64,000 bases of DNA from CAJXZP01 sp041563475 (GTDB taxonomy: Bacteria > Bacteroidota > Bacteroidia > Flavobacteriales_G > Salibacteraceae). The stretch covers positions 62,001 to 126,000 of the forward strand of contig JBFFMY010000001.1 in NCBI GenBank assembly GCA_041563475.1. Direction: 5' to 3'. The notes below the pieces were generated by a model that ran no database searches, was not told the DNA's origin, and saw only the letters and a program-made list of their open reading frames with translations. The position numbers and the translations under genes were made by a program. How positions within the stretch are numbered: position 1 is the stretch's first letter; every line of letters begins with the position of its first letter. Shown here piece by piece: positions 8,362 to 16,442 of this stretch.

Positions 8362-10455
8362 ATGATTCGTTCATTGTATATTTCGTCTTCAGAGCCATAT
8401 TCTGGTAAAACTTTAGTCGCTTTAGGATGTTTTGAAGTAGCCTTACGTCACACAAAAAAAGTGGCCTTATTTAAACCAATAGTAAGGGATAAGGAAACAG
8501 GTCATAAGGATTCAAATATTCAGTTAATTTTAAATTACCATCATTTAACGCAAGATTATGATACTACTTATGCTATGCAACGTAGTGAAGCTTTAGATTT
8601 GCTTGCGCATGATAAATTTGATGAGTTTATTGAACGAGTAATTAATGCATATAAATTACTGGAAGAAAATTACGATTTTGTCATATGTGAAGGGACAGAT
8701 TACATTGGAGAAGGATCAGAATTTGAATTGGATTTAAATGCTTTAATTGCTAAAAATTTAGGTCTACCTGTAATTATTTTAGGACAAGGATTAGGTCGAG
8801 AGATTAATGAAATAATAAATCCAATTCAACTTGCAATTCAATCCTACCATGAACATCATTGTAAAATTGTTGGAACAATTATTAACAAGGTTGAAGAATC
8901 AAGAAGAGAGGAATTACTAAAAACGTTAACCGAACAATTACCAGAGTATGCGGGGATAATATCGGCTATTCCTGTCGAAAAAATATTAAGTAGTCCTTCC
9001 GTACGAGAAGTAGTAGAACAACTAAAAGCGAAGGTATTATTTGGAGAAGATCAATTGGATAATCTTGTTTTTGATATTCAAGTAGTGGCGATGCGATTAA
9101 GTAACTACTTGAAATTCATGACAGAAAAAAGTTTGGCGATAACACCGGGTGATCGAACAGATATTTTACTTGGTGTTTTAACAGCTTCAATGTCAAGTAA
9201 AAAACCCAATGTATCTGGTATTATTCTTACGGGTGGAATTACACCTTCTCAATCTACTCTAGATGTTATAGAAGGATTACCTCAAAAAATTCCAGTTTTA
9301 CAAGTAGATTCTTACACTTTTGAAACGACTATTAAAGCAGGTCAAGTTAAATCAAGTATTAGTCAAAAAGATAAACATAAAATTGCTTTAAGCTTGTCTT
9401 TATTTGATAAGTATGTAGAATCCACTAAATTTTTCAAAAAGCTTTCTGGATTGAAAAGTGATGGAATGACGCCTAAAATGTTCTTATACCATTTACGCAA
9501 ATTAGCGAGTAAGAATAGAAGAAAAATTGTACTCCCAGAAGGGAATGATTTACGCGTATTACAAGCGATTGAAATTCTACAAAAACAAAACTTAGTTGAT
9601 TTAATTTTACTTGGTAATAAACAAGAAATCGATGCACTAGCAACGGCTAATAATGTTGTTTTAGATTATAATTTACTAGAAATTATTAATCCTGAAAATT
9701 CTCCTTTGAGAGAAGAATATGCAAAAGAACTATTTGAATTAAGAAAACACAAAGGGGTGAATATGGATGTTGCCCTAGATACATTATCGGATGTTTCTTA
9801 TTTCGGTACTATGATGGTTCATAATAATGATGCGCATGGTATGGTTTCAGGTGCTGCGCATACCACACAACACACAATTAGACCTGCACTCCAAATTATA
9901 AAAACAGCAGAGGGTTTTAATACTGTTTCTTCTGTATTTTTTATGTTATTAGATGATAGAGTTTTAGCTTATGGCGATTGTGCAATTAACCCCACACCGG
10001 ATGCACAACAGTTGGCTGAAATAGCAATATCATCTGCAGATACAACGAAACGTTTTGGAATTGAACCAAAAGTAGCGATGTTATCTTATTCTTCTGGTAC
10101 TTCAGGAACAGGAGCAGATGTTGAAAAAGTACGTGAAGCAACAAAAATTATTAAAGAATTACGCCCAGATATTTTGGTTGAAGGACCAATTCAATACGAT
10201 GCTGCGGTTGATTTAAAAATAGGTCAAAGTAAATTACCTGGATCACTCGTAGCAGGGCAAGCAACTGTTTTAATTTTCCCTGATTTGAATACAGGAAATA
10301 ATACATATAAAGCCGTACAAAGAGAAACTGGAGCTTTAGCTGTAGGCCCAGTTTTACAAGGGTTACGTAAACCAGTAAATGATTTAAGTAGAGGTTGTTT
10401 AGTGGAGGATATTGTGAACACTGTAACGATTACCGCAATACAATCTGTATCATAA
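8362..10455 (+). CDS. pta: Phosphate acetyltransferase, long form
   Basis: 697 residues, the long two-domain type of Pta. It converts acetyl-CoA and phosphate to acetyl phosphate and CoA in the cytosol. The N-terminal third is a P-loop-like domain (SSSEPYSGKT near residue 8), followed by a DRTGG regulatory domain (about 215-330). The catalytic PTA/PTB domain (about 370-695) contains YSSGTSGTGADV and GPIQYDAAVD. ackA starts 4 bp after the stop, giving the classic acetate-forming operon that makes ATP from acetyl-CoA. Confidence 0.97.
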   Translation: MIRSLYISSSEPYSGKTLVALGCFEVALRHTKKVALFKPIVRDKETGHKDSNIQLILNYHHLTQDYDTTYAMQRSEALDLLAHDKFDEFIERVINAYKLLEENYDFVICEGTDYIGEGSEFELDLNALIAKNLGLPVIILGQGLGREINEIINPIQLAIQSYHEHHCKIVGTIINKVEESRREELLKTLTEQLPEYAGIISAIPVEKILSSPSVREVVEQLKAKVLFGEDQLDNLVFDIQVVAMRLSNYLKFMTEKSLAITPGDRTDILLGVLTASMSSKKPNVSGIILTGGITPSQSTLDVIEGLPQKIPVLQVDSYTFETTIKAGQVKSSISQKDKHKIALSLSLFDKYVESTKFFKKLSGLKSDGMTPKMFLYHLRKLASKNRRKIVLPEGNDLRVLQAIEILQKQNLVDLILLGNKQEIDALATANNVVLDYNLLEIINPENSPLREEYAKELFELRKHKGVNMDVALDTLSDVSYFGTMMVHNNDAHGMVSGAAHTTQHTIRPALQIIKTAEGFNTVSSVFFMLLDDRVLAYGDCAINPTPDAQQLAEIAISSADTTKRFGIEPKVAMLSYSSGTSGTGADVEKVREATKIIKELRPDILVEGPIQYDAAVDLKIGQSKLPGSLVAGQATVLIFPDLNTGNNTYKAVQRETGALAVGPVLQGLRKPVNDLSRGCLVEDIVNTVTITAIQSVS

Positions 10456-10459
10456 GAAT

Positions 10460-11650
10460 ATGAAAACATTAGTAATAAACACCGGAAGTTCATCCATTAA
10501 ATTTGCTTTATTTCAAATGCCAAACGGCACCCAGTTAGCATCGGGTTTAGTTGAGCAAATTGGAGAAAAAATGGGGTCCATTACGATGGAAATTAAGGAA
10601 AAAAAAATCTCAAAGAAATTAGAAATTTTGAATCATCAAGTGGGTTTAAAACTGGTTTCAGATTGGTTAATGAATCCGGAATATAATTTAATTTCTACCC
10701 CAGATGAAGTATACGCAATTGGGCACAGAGTAGTGCATGGTGGCGAAGCTTTTCAAAAAACAAGTATTATAAACCAAGCAGTTAAAGATAAAATAAAAGA
10801 ACTATTCGGGTTAGCACCATTACATAACCCACCAAATTACCAAGGTATTGAAGTAGCAGAAAAGGTATTTACTCAGGCCAAACAAGTAGCAGTTTTTGAT
10901 ACCGCATTTCATCACACCCTTCCACCAAAAGCATTTCACTATGCTATACCAAAATATTTATACGAAGAGTATGGAATCCGGGTATATGGTTTTCATGGAA
11001 CATCTCATCGTTATGTAACGAGAGTGACAGCAGATTTTTTAGGTAAGGAGTTGGATAAGGTAAATCTAATTACCATTCATTTAGGCAATGGAGCCAGTAT
11101 GACTGCGATAAAAAATGGCAAATCAATCGACACAACTTTAGGAATGACTCCTCTTACAGGGTTGGTAATGGGTACACGTGTGGGAGATATTGATCCAGGA
11201 GTTATTTTTTACTTAGAAGAAGAAATAGGTTATTCTATTGAAAAGGTGAAAAGGATTTTGAACAAGGAAAGCGGAATGAAAGGACTTTCTGGAGATAATG
11301 ACCTACGAGAAATCACAAAAAGAGCCGAACAAGGGGATGAGTCTGCCCAACTAGCTTTAGATGTATATTGTTATAGAATTAAAAAATATATCGGTGCATA
11401 CATTGCAGCTATCGGTCCCATTGATGGGATTGTTTTTACTGCTGGAGTTGGGGAAAATAGCGCAGTTGTAAGAGAAAAAGTATGTGAAAATTTAGAACAT
11501 TTAGGTTTGGTGTTAGATAAAGAGGAAAACAATACAAGGAAGTCTGGAATAAGAAAAATAAACACCTATAATTCATCTGTTAGTATAGTGATAACACCCA
11601 CAAATGAAGAATTTGAAATTGCCCGTCAAACCTATGAATTACTTAAATAA
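10460..11650 (+). CDS. ackA: Acetate kinase
   Basis: A 396-residue acetate/propionate kinase of normal length in the ASKHA fold. It makes acetate and ATP from acetyl phosphate and ADP. Signatures seen are VINTGSSSIKF (phosphate-1 loop, from residue 4), FHGTSHRYV and the GDIDPG and TAGVGENS segments. It is the second gene of the operon with pta. The following globin gene starts inside its last six codons in another frame, so the two are probably translationally coupled. Confidence 0.97.
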   Translation: MKTLVINTGSSSIKFALFQMPNGTQLASGLVEQIGEKMGSITMEIKEKKISKKLEILNHQVGLKLVSDWLMNPEYNLISTPDEVYAIGHRVVHGGEAFQKTSIINQAVKDKIKELFGLAPLHNPPNYQGIEVAEKVFTQAKQVAVFDTAFHHTLPPKAFHYAIPKYLYEEYGIRVYGFHGTSHRYVTRVTADFLGKELDKVNLITIHLGNGASMTAIKNGKSIDTTLGMTPLTGLVMGTRVGDIDPGVIFYLEEEIGYSIEKVKRILNKESGMKGLSGDNDLREITKRAEQGDESAQLALDVYCYRIKKYIGAYIAAIGPIDGIVFTAGVGENSAVVREKVCENLEHLGLVLDKEENNTRKSGIRKINTYNSSVSIVITPTNEEFEIARQTYELLK

Positions 11651-12038
11651 TCAACGATTGAAAGAAGATATAACCACCCGAGAAGATATTGTTTTACTGG
11701 TAGACACGTTTTATGAAAAGTTACAATTAAACAACGAGTTGGATCATGTATTTAATGGGGTTGCAAAATTAGGTTGGGATAAACATTTACCAAAAATGTA
11801 TGATTTTTGGGAAGCAATAATTTTAAAAAACCCTATTTACGGTGGAAATCCAATGGAGGTTCATAAACAACTAAATGAAAAAATAAACCTCACAAAATCA
11901 ATGTTTGAAAATTGGCTATCACTTTTCAATGCCACGATAGACGAATTATATGAAGGTAAAAATGCAGATGAAGCTAAAACCCGGGCACTAAGTATTGCTA
12001 CAATGATTCAAATGAAAACAATTTATAAGAATAGCTAG
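11634..12038 (+). CDS. Group III truncated hemoglobin
   Basis: A 134-residue globin of the 2-on-2 group III (trHbP-like) type, heme-binding and cytosolic, with proposed roles in oxygen, NO or redox handling. Visible family features are DTFYEKL near the N-terminus, FWEAIILK and the proximal-histidine region MEVHKQLNEK. I chose the ATG at 11634, which overlaps ackA by 17 bp, over the ATG at 11604 because the extra ten residues are only ackA sequence in another frame. Its place directly after pta-ackA suggests expression together with acetate overflow, perhaps when oxygen is low (inference). Confidence 0.88.
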   Translation: MNYLNNQRLKEDITTREDIVLLVDTFYEKLQLNNELDHVFNGVAKLGWDKHLPKMYDFWEAIILKNPIYGGNPMEVHKQLNEKINLTKSMFENWLSLFNATIDELYEGKNADEAKTRALSIATMIQMKTIYKNS

Positions 12039-12485
12039 TTAGCGTTTATTTTGAAAAAAACGTTTTAACAACGCAGAACTTTCCGCTTCCATTAACCCAC
12101 CTACAATTTCCGTTTTTGGGTGCAATAAAGAGGTTTTGATTTTATTAAACCCGCGTTTTTCATCTGTAGCACCGTAAACAATTCTACTGATTTGCGTCCA
12201 AAATGCCGCACCGGCACACATCACACAAGGTTCCAGCGTAACATATAAAGTACAATCCCACAAATACTTACCACCTAAAGCTTCAGCGGCAGCTGTAAAA
12301 GCCTGCATTTCTGCATGGGCAGTTACATCATTTAAACGTTCAGTCAAGTTGTGAGCTCGCGCAATAATTCGGCCGTTGCTTACTATTACAGCCCCCACTG
12401 GCACTTCATCTAAATCATACGCTTTTTGTGCTTCATGAAGTGCTAATTTCATAAAATGTGCATCCGATTGAACCGTTAATTCCAT
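12039..12485 (-). CDS. tadA: tRNA-specific adenosine deaminase
   Basis: A 148-residue zinc deaminase that converts adenosine 34 to inosine in tRNA-Arg(ACG). The zinc and catalytic motifs are HAEMQ (His57, Glu59) and PCVMC (Cys87, Cys90). The segment FWTQISRIVYGA and a C-terminal helix are typical of TadA rather than cytosine deaminase. The gene ends exactly next to the convergent globin stop codon (no spacer). Its ATG is 4 nt from a consensus -7 element, so the message is predicted leaderless. Confidence 0.95.
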   Translation of the reverse strand: MELTVQSDAHFMKLALHEAQKAYDLDEVPVGAVIVSNGRIIARAHNLTERLNDVTAHAEMQAFTAAAEALGGKYLWDCTLYVTLEPCVMCAGAAFWTQISRIVYGATDEKRGFNKIKTSLLHPKTEIVGGLMEAESSALLKRFFQNKR

Positions 12486-12489
12486 TTTT

Positions 12490-12497
12490 CAAAAGTA
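12490..12497 (-). promoter_or_regulatory. -7 promoter element of tadA (predicted leaderless)
   Basis: TACTTTTG on the minus strand, then AAAA, then the tadA ATG. This is the same element and the same 4-nt spacing as at rpiB. Confidence 0.55.
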
Positions 12498-12544
12498 CGA
12501 ATTGAGTAGTTGATTTTAGGTAAAATTCTAGGTAACTTAGCCTC

Positions 12545-12913
12545 ATGATTCGCAGTCTATATTCTTTATTACTTATTGTTTTTGTCTTTTTTACAGGATG
12601 TATGCAATTTGAACCTGTAAAAACGTGGAAAGTAAATTACAGGGTATATAAACTATCTAATGATTCTATTTCTTACCGTGTTAATTTTGTTACCCAAAGT
12701 GGCGCAACAAAATCTGTTGGGCCTATTTCTGATTTTAAATGGGAGTCTGAGGATTTAAATAATTTTGAAGACGGTGCGTATGTAATGTTGGAGGTAGAAA
12801 AGATATGGGGAGACGAAGGTTTGCGACTACAAATTTTAAGAGAGGATGCAGTACACGAGGAAGGGTTTAAACCAAAATACGACACCTATTACCAAATAGA
12901 AAGCAACTTATAG
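12545..12913 (+). CDS. Small hypothetical lipoprotein
   Basis: 122 residues with a lipoprotein signal peptide: hydrophobic core LYSLLLIVFVFF followed by lipobox FTGC, predicted lipidated cysteine at 19. The mature part is a short, polar, beta-rich domain (WKVNYRVYKLSNDSISYRVNFV) that I do not recognise. It precedes the flippase gene by 77 bp on the same strand. A membrane-anchored periplasmic protein of unknown function. Confidence 0.7.
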   Translation: MIRSLYSLLLIVFVFFTGCMQFEPVKTWKVNYRVYKLSNDSISYRVNFVTQSGATKSVGPISDFKWESEDLNNFEDGAYVMLEVEKIWGDEGLRLQILREDAVHEEGFKPKYDTYYQIESNL

Positions 12914-12990
12914 TTTCAAATCACTAGAGATACCTTTTTATTTTACGTGCAGTTATATGTACTTTTCGCCCCTCGAATTCAAAAATATAA

Positions 12991-14475
12991 ATGGGAAACA
13001 TTTCAAAACTTGCAAGTCAAACGGCTATTTACGGTTTACCCAGTATTTTAGGTAGGTTTTTAAATTATCTTCTTTTTCCTCTTTACACCGCCATGTTTGT
13101 TCCTGCAGAATATGGGGTGGTGAATGACGTGTATGCGCTAGTCGCTTTTGTTGCCGTTATTTTACCCTGGGGAATGGAAACAGCCTTTTTTAGGTTTTCA
13201 AATAAAAAGGAATATTCACCAGATGAGGTTTTCAAAACCTCTCTCCTATTTGTTTTTCTTTCTTCCATACTATTTATTCTGGGAATTACATTTTTTACAG
13301 ATGGATTAGCAGATTTTATTCGCTACCCAAACAATCCGGAATATGTTATTTGGATGGGACTAACAATTGGCTTTGATGCATTGTCGGTGATTCCATTGGC
13401 ACAACTAAGAAAAGAAGAGAAAGCCGTAAAATTTGCCATGGTTAATTTTATAAGTATTGCGGTGAATATTGGATTGAATTTGTTTTTCGTTTGGTATTGT
13501 ATGGCTATGTATAAAATGGGAGGAAATTTTATTACGGACGCTTTCTTTAATCCTGAAATTGGGGTAGGATATGTGTTCATAGCCAACATGATTCAGGCAT
13601 TAGTTAAGTTTATTTTGATTTCTCCAGCCTATAAATACGTAACTTTTTATGTGAATTGGAAACTTACCAAAGAATTAGTTCTTTATGCATCGCCACTTGT
13701 GATAGCAGGCTTTGCAGGCATAATAAATGAAACGCTAGATAGACGTTTAATCCGAATTATTTTAGAACCATCACTAGGAACTCAGGGCGCATTGGCTCAG
13801 GTAGGTATTTATGGAGCAGTATATAAACTGGCAGTTCTCATTGCTTTATTTACCCAGGCATTTAGGTATGCTGCGGAGCCATTCTTTTTTGCACAGGACA
13901 GAGATGGAAACCCAAAAACCATCTATGCAGATGTAATGAAATGGTACACCATTGTGGTGAGTTTTATTTTTCTTTTTGTCATGCTGTATTTGGATATTAT
14001 CAAATTACTTATTCGGAACACGGATTATTGGGTGGGTTTATCCATTGTACCCATTTTACTCCTAGCTAATATTTTCTTAGGTTGGATTTACAACCTATCG
14101 GTGTGGTACAAGCTAACGCACAAAACCATTTATGGGGCTATTTTAGCAGTTGTTGGAGCCATTATTACTATTACCATGAACTTGGTGTTGATTCCTAAAA
14201 TTGGATACACTGGGGCGGCTTGGACAACATTCACTGCATATGGTGTTATGGCCATTTTAAGTTACATTTTTGGAAATAGATTTTATCCGATTCCCTATGA
14301 TAAATTGAAAATAGTTGGTTACGTAGTTTTAGCCGTTATAATTTGGGGTGTTAGCGAACAATTATCCATAAGTAATCCTTATTTTAAATACGCTGCTAAT
14401 ACAGGGTTTTTAATCGTTTTTACGGCAATAACTGTAAAATTGGAATGGGGTTTTTTAAAGCGATTTATCCAATAA
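12991..14475 (+). CDS. Polysaccharide flippase (Wzx/MATE-like)
   Basis: A 494-residue integral membrane protein with about 12-14 hydrophobic segments, matching the oligosaccharide flippase (polysaccharide biosynthesis) family of the MOP superfamily. It begins with the typical SKLASQTAIYGLPSILGRFLNYLLFPLYT stretch (split here by position: residues 5-33). Expected role: moving lipid-linked saccharides or a lipid precursor across the inner membrane. The neighbouring genes do not form a polysaccharide locus, so the substrate is unknown. Similar solitary flippases are common in Bacteroidota. Confidence 0.88.
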   Translation: MGNISKLASQTAIYGLPSILGRFLNYLLFPLYTAMFVPAEYGVVNDVYALVAFVAVILPWGMETAFFRFSNKKEYSPDEVFKTSLLFVFLSSILFILGITFFTDGLADFIRYPNNPEYVIWMGLTIGFDALSVIPLAQLRKEEKAVKFAMVNFISIAVNIGLNLFFVWYCMAMYKMGGNFITDAFFNPEIGVGYVFIANMIQALVKFILISPAYKYVTFYVNWKLTKELVLYASPLVIAGFAGIINETLDRRLIRIILEPSLGTQGALAQVGIYGAVYKLAVLIALFTQAFRYAAEPFFFAQDRDGNPKTIYADVMKWYTIVVSFIFLFVMLYLDIIKLLIRNTDYWVGLSIVPILLLANIFLGWIYNLSVWYKLTHKTIYGAILAVVGAIITITMNLVLIPKIGYTGAAWTTFTAYGVMAILSYIFGNRFYPIPYDKLKIVGYVVLAVIIWGVSEQLSISNPYFKYAANTGFLIVFTAITVKLEWGFLKRFIQ

Positions 14476-14595
14476 CCCACTTCTTATCTAACCCATTACG
14501 TGAATAAAAGTCAAAAAGGCCTTCTTGGGTAACAACAATTGCATAAAAATTCGTTCTTTTGTTAGTTAGGAACAATTTCTCGAAAACAAGTAAAT

Positions 14596-15963
14596 ATGGG
14601 TTGTACAAACTGTAGTAGTGTTTCGGGTTCAAGTAGTGTTTCTGGAGGTTGTAAATCAAGTGGTTCTTGTAGTACATCTGGTTGTGATAAACTAAATGTA
14701 TATAGCTGGTTAACAGGCATGGAACCTGCTAGATATAGCAACTTTGACATTGTTGAAATTAAGTTTAAAAACACTCGTAAGGAGTTTTTTAGAAATAGTA
14801 ATAAACTTGATATTCATCCAGGTGAACCCGTAATTTTGGAAACCACTTCTGGATATGATATTGGGATAGTAAGTATGCTCGGTGAGCTCGTGAATCGTAG
14901 AATGCGAATTAAAAAGCAGGATACCGATTCCAAAGACATCTTGAAAATACTTCGAAAGCCCAATCAAGCCGAGATTGAAAAGTGGCAATTGTCACTGCAA
15001 CAAGAACGGCCAACAATGCTTAAAGCCAGACATATTGCCAATGAGCTGAAGCTTCAAATGAAAATTTCTGATGTAGAATATCAAGCCGATGGGTCAAAAG
15101 CTACATTTTACTATACCGCAGAAGCGCGTGTAGATTTTAGGGAGTTAATACGCCATCTTGCGGAGCAATTTAAAGTACGTATTGAAATGCGTCAAATTGG
15201 TTCAAGACAAGAGGCAGGTCGATTAGGAGGTATTGGATCGTGCGGAAGAGAACTTTGTTGTTCCACGTGGTTAACCGATTTTAGATCGGTTTCTACCAAT
15301 GCGGCACGTTACCAACAAATTGCCATTAATCCGCAAAAGTTAGCCGGGCAGTGTGGAAAATTGAAGTGTTGTTTGAATTATGAGTTAGACTCCTATATGG
15401 ATGCACTAAAAGATTTTCCGAGTACGGAGGTTAAATTACAAACTGAAAAAGGAAAAGCGTACTGCTTTAAATCAGATATTTTCAAAGGTTTAATGTGGTT
15501 TAGCTATATGGGCGAAAGTTCAAAAATGGTTGTGCTTACAACAAGTAGAGTCCACGAAATAATTGAATTAAACAAGAAGGGCGAAAAACCAATTGATTTA
15601 GAATATTTCGCTGATTTTACGGAAGAAATAGAACAGGAACCAGAGTTTGGTAATGTTGTAGGTCAAGATAGTTTAACGCGTTTTGATGTAAAAAATAAAC
15701 GAAGTAAAAACAAACGAAAAAAAGGGTCAAACAAGTCTAAGCCACAAGCTTCTAGTCAAGCGGCTAAAGGTAATCCGGAGAACAAGGAAGGAAACAAACC
15801 GAACCAAGGCAGACCACAGAAACGTAGACCACAGAATAAGGCAAAAGGAGACACACCAACAAATCAAAACAGTAAGGACGGGGATAAGCCAAACCCGAAA
15901 CGAAGCAATAGAAACACGCAAAACAAAAATCGCAAACCGAATTCTGATCAAGGAAAGGAATGA
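14596..15963 (+). CDS. ricT: PSP1-domain iron-sulfur protein RicT
   Basis: A 455-residue homolog of RicT/YaaT, the PSP1 subunit of the Ric complex that in Bacillus carries Fe-S clusters and affects RNA maturation. The N-terminus is Cys/Ser/Gly-rich, with Cys at 3, 6, 19, 25 and 30. The PSP1 core contains GSCGRELCCSTWL and GQCGKLKCCLNYE. The last about 85 residues are a Lys/Asn/Gln-rich, disordered, strongly basic tail, suggesting nucleic-acid or polyanion contact. The gldH start codon overlaps its stop codon by 4 bp, so the two are translationally coupled. Confidence 0.92.
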   Translation: MGCTNCSSVSGSSSVSGGCKSSGSCSTSGCDKLNVYSWLTGMEPARYSNFDIVEIKFKNTRKEFFRNSNKLDIHPGEPVILETTSGYDIGIVSMLGELVNRRMRIKKQDTDSKDILKILRKPNQAEIEKWQLSLQQERPTMLKARHIANELKLQMKISDVEYQADGSKATFYYTAEARVDFRELIRHLAEQFKVRIEMRQIGSRQEAGRLGGIGSCGRELCCSTWLTDFRSVSTNAARYQQIAINPQKLAGQCGKLKCCLNYELDSYMDALKDFPSTEVKLQTEKGKAYCFKSDIFKGLMWFSYMGESSKMVVLTTSRVHEIIELNKKGEKPIDLEYFADFTEEIEQEPEFGNVVGQDSLTRFDVKNKRSKNKRKKGSNKSKPQASSQAAKGNPENKEGNKPNQGRPQKRRPQNKAKGDTPTNQNSKDGDKPNPKRSNRNTQNKNRKPNSDQGKE

Positions 15964-16433
15964 TAAGAAAGTTTAATATATATGCTGTTTTAGGTCTGCT
16001 TTGGGTTTTATATTCGTGCAGCAGTGGTGTAGTATTTGAGCAAATTGAAGAGGTGGATAGTGAAGGTTGGAATTATGCGAAACCAGTAACGGTAGCTTTT
16101 TCTACACCAGACACCTCCAATAGGTATAATTTAATTTTTGATATTCGGATCACCCACGAATATGCATATCAAAATTTATGGTTGTTTATTGAAACTACTG
16201 AACCGGATGGGTCTAAACATACAGATTCTATTGATTGTCCAATGGCCTATCCAGATGGCCGATGGCTAGGGAATGGTTTGGGTGATTTAATTGATAACCC
16301 AATACTCGTGTATAGAAATTTTAAATTTGCCGAAACAGGAGAATATACTTTCAAGATTAAGCACGGAATGCGAAACGATTATTTGGAGAACGTGCAAAAT
16401 GTGGGGGTTATTTTGAAGCGTGTAAAATCATAA
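15960..16433 (+). CDS. gldH: Gliding motility lipoprotein GldH
   Basis: 157 residues with a lipoprotein signal peptide (lipobox LYSC, cysteine at about residue 20). The mature domain has the GldH features: an early FEQ segment, NRYNLIFDIRITHEYAYQNLW and LGNGLGDLIDNPILV. GldH is an essential gliding-machinery lipoprotein in Flavobacterium. The position between ricT and a class A penicillin-binding protein is an arrangement seen in other Bacteroidota and supports the call. Its presence does not by itself prove that the cell glides. Confidence 0.9.
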   Translation: MIRKFNIYAVLGLLWVLYSCSSGVVFEQIEEVDSEGWNYAKPVTVAFSTPDTSNRYNLIFDIRITHEYAYQNLWLFIETTEPDGSKHTDSIDCPMAYPDGRWLGNGLGDLIDNPILVYRNFKFAETGEYTFKIKHGMRNDYLENVQNVGVILKRVKS

Positions 16434-16442
16434 AAGTAAAAC

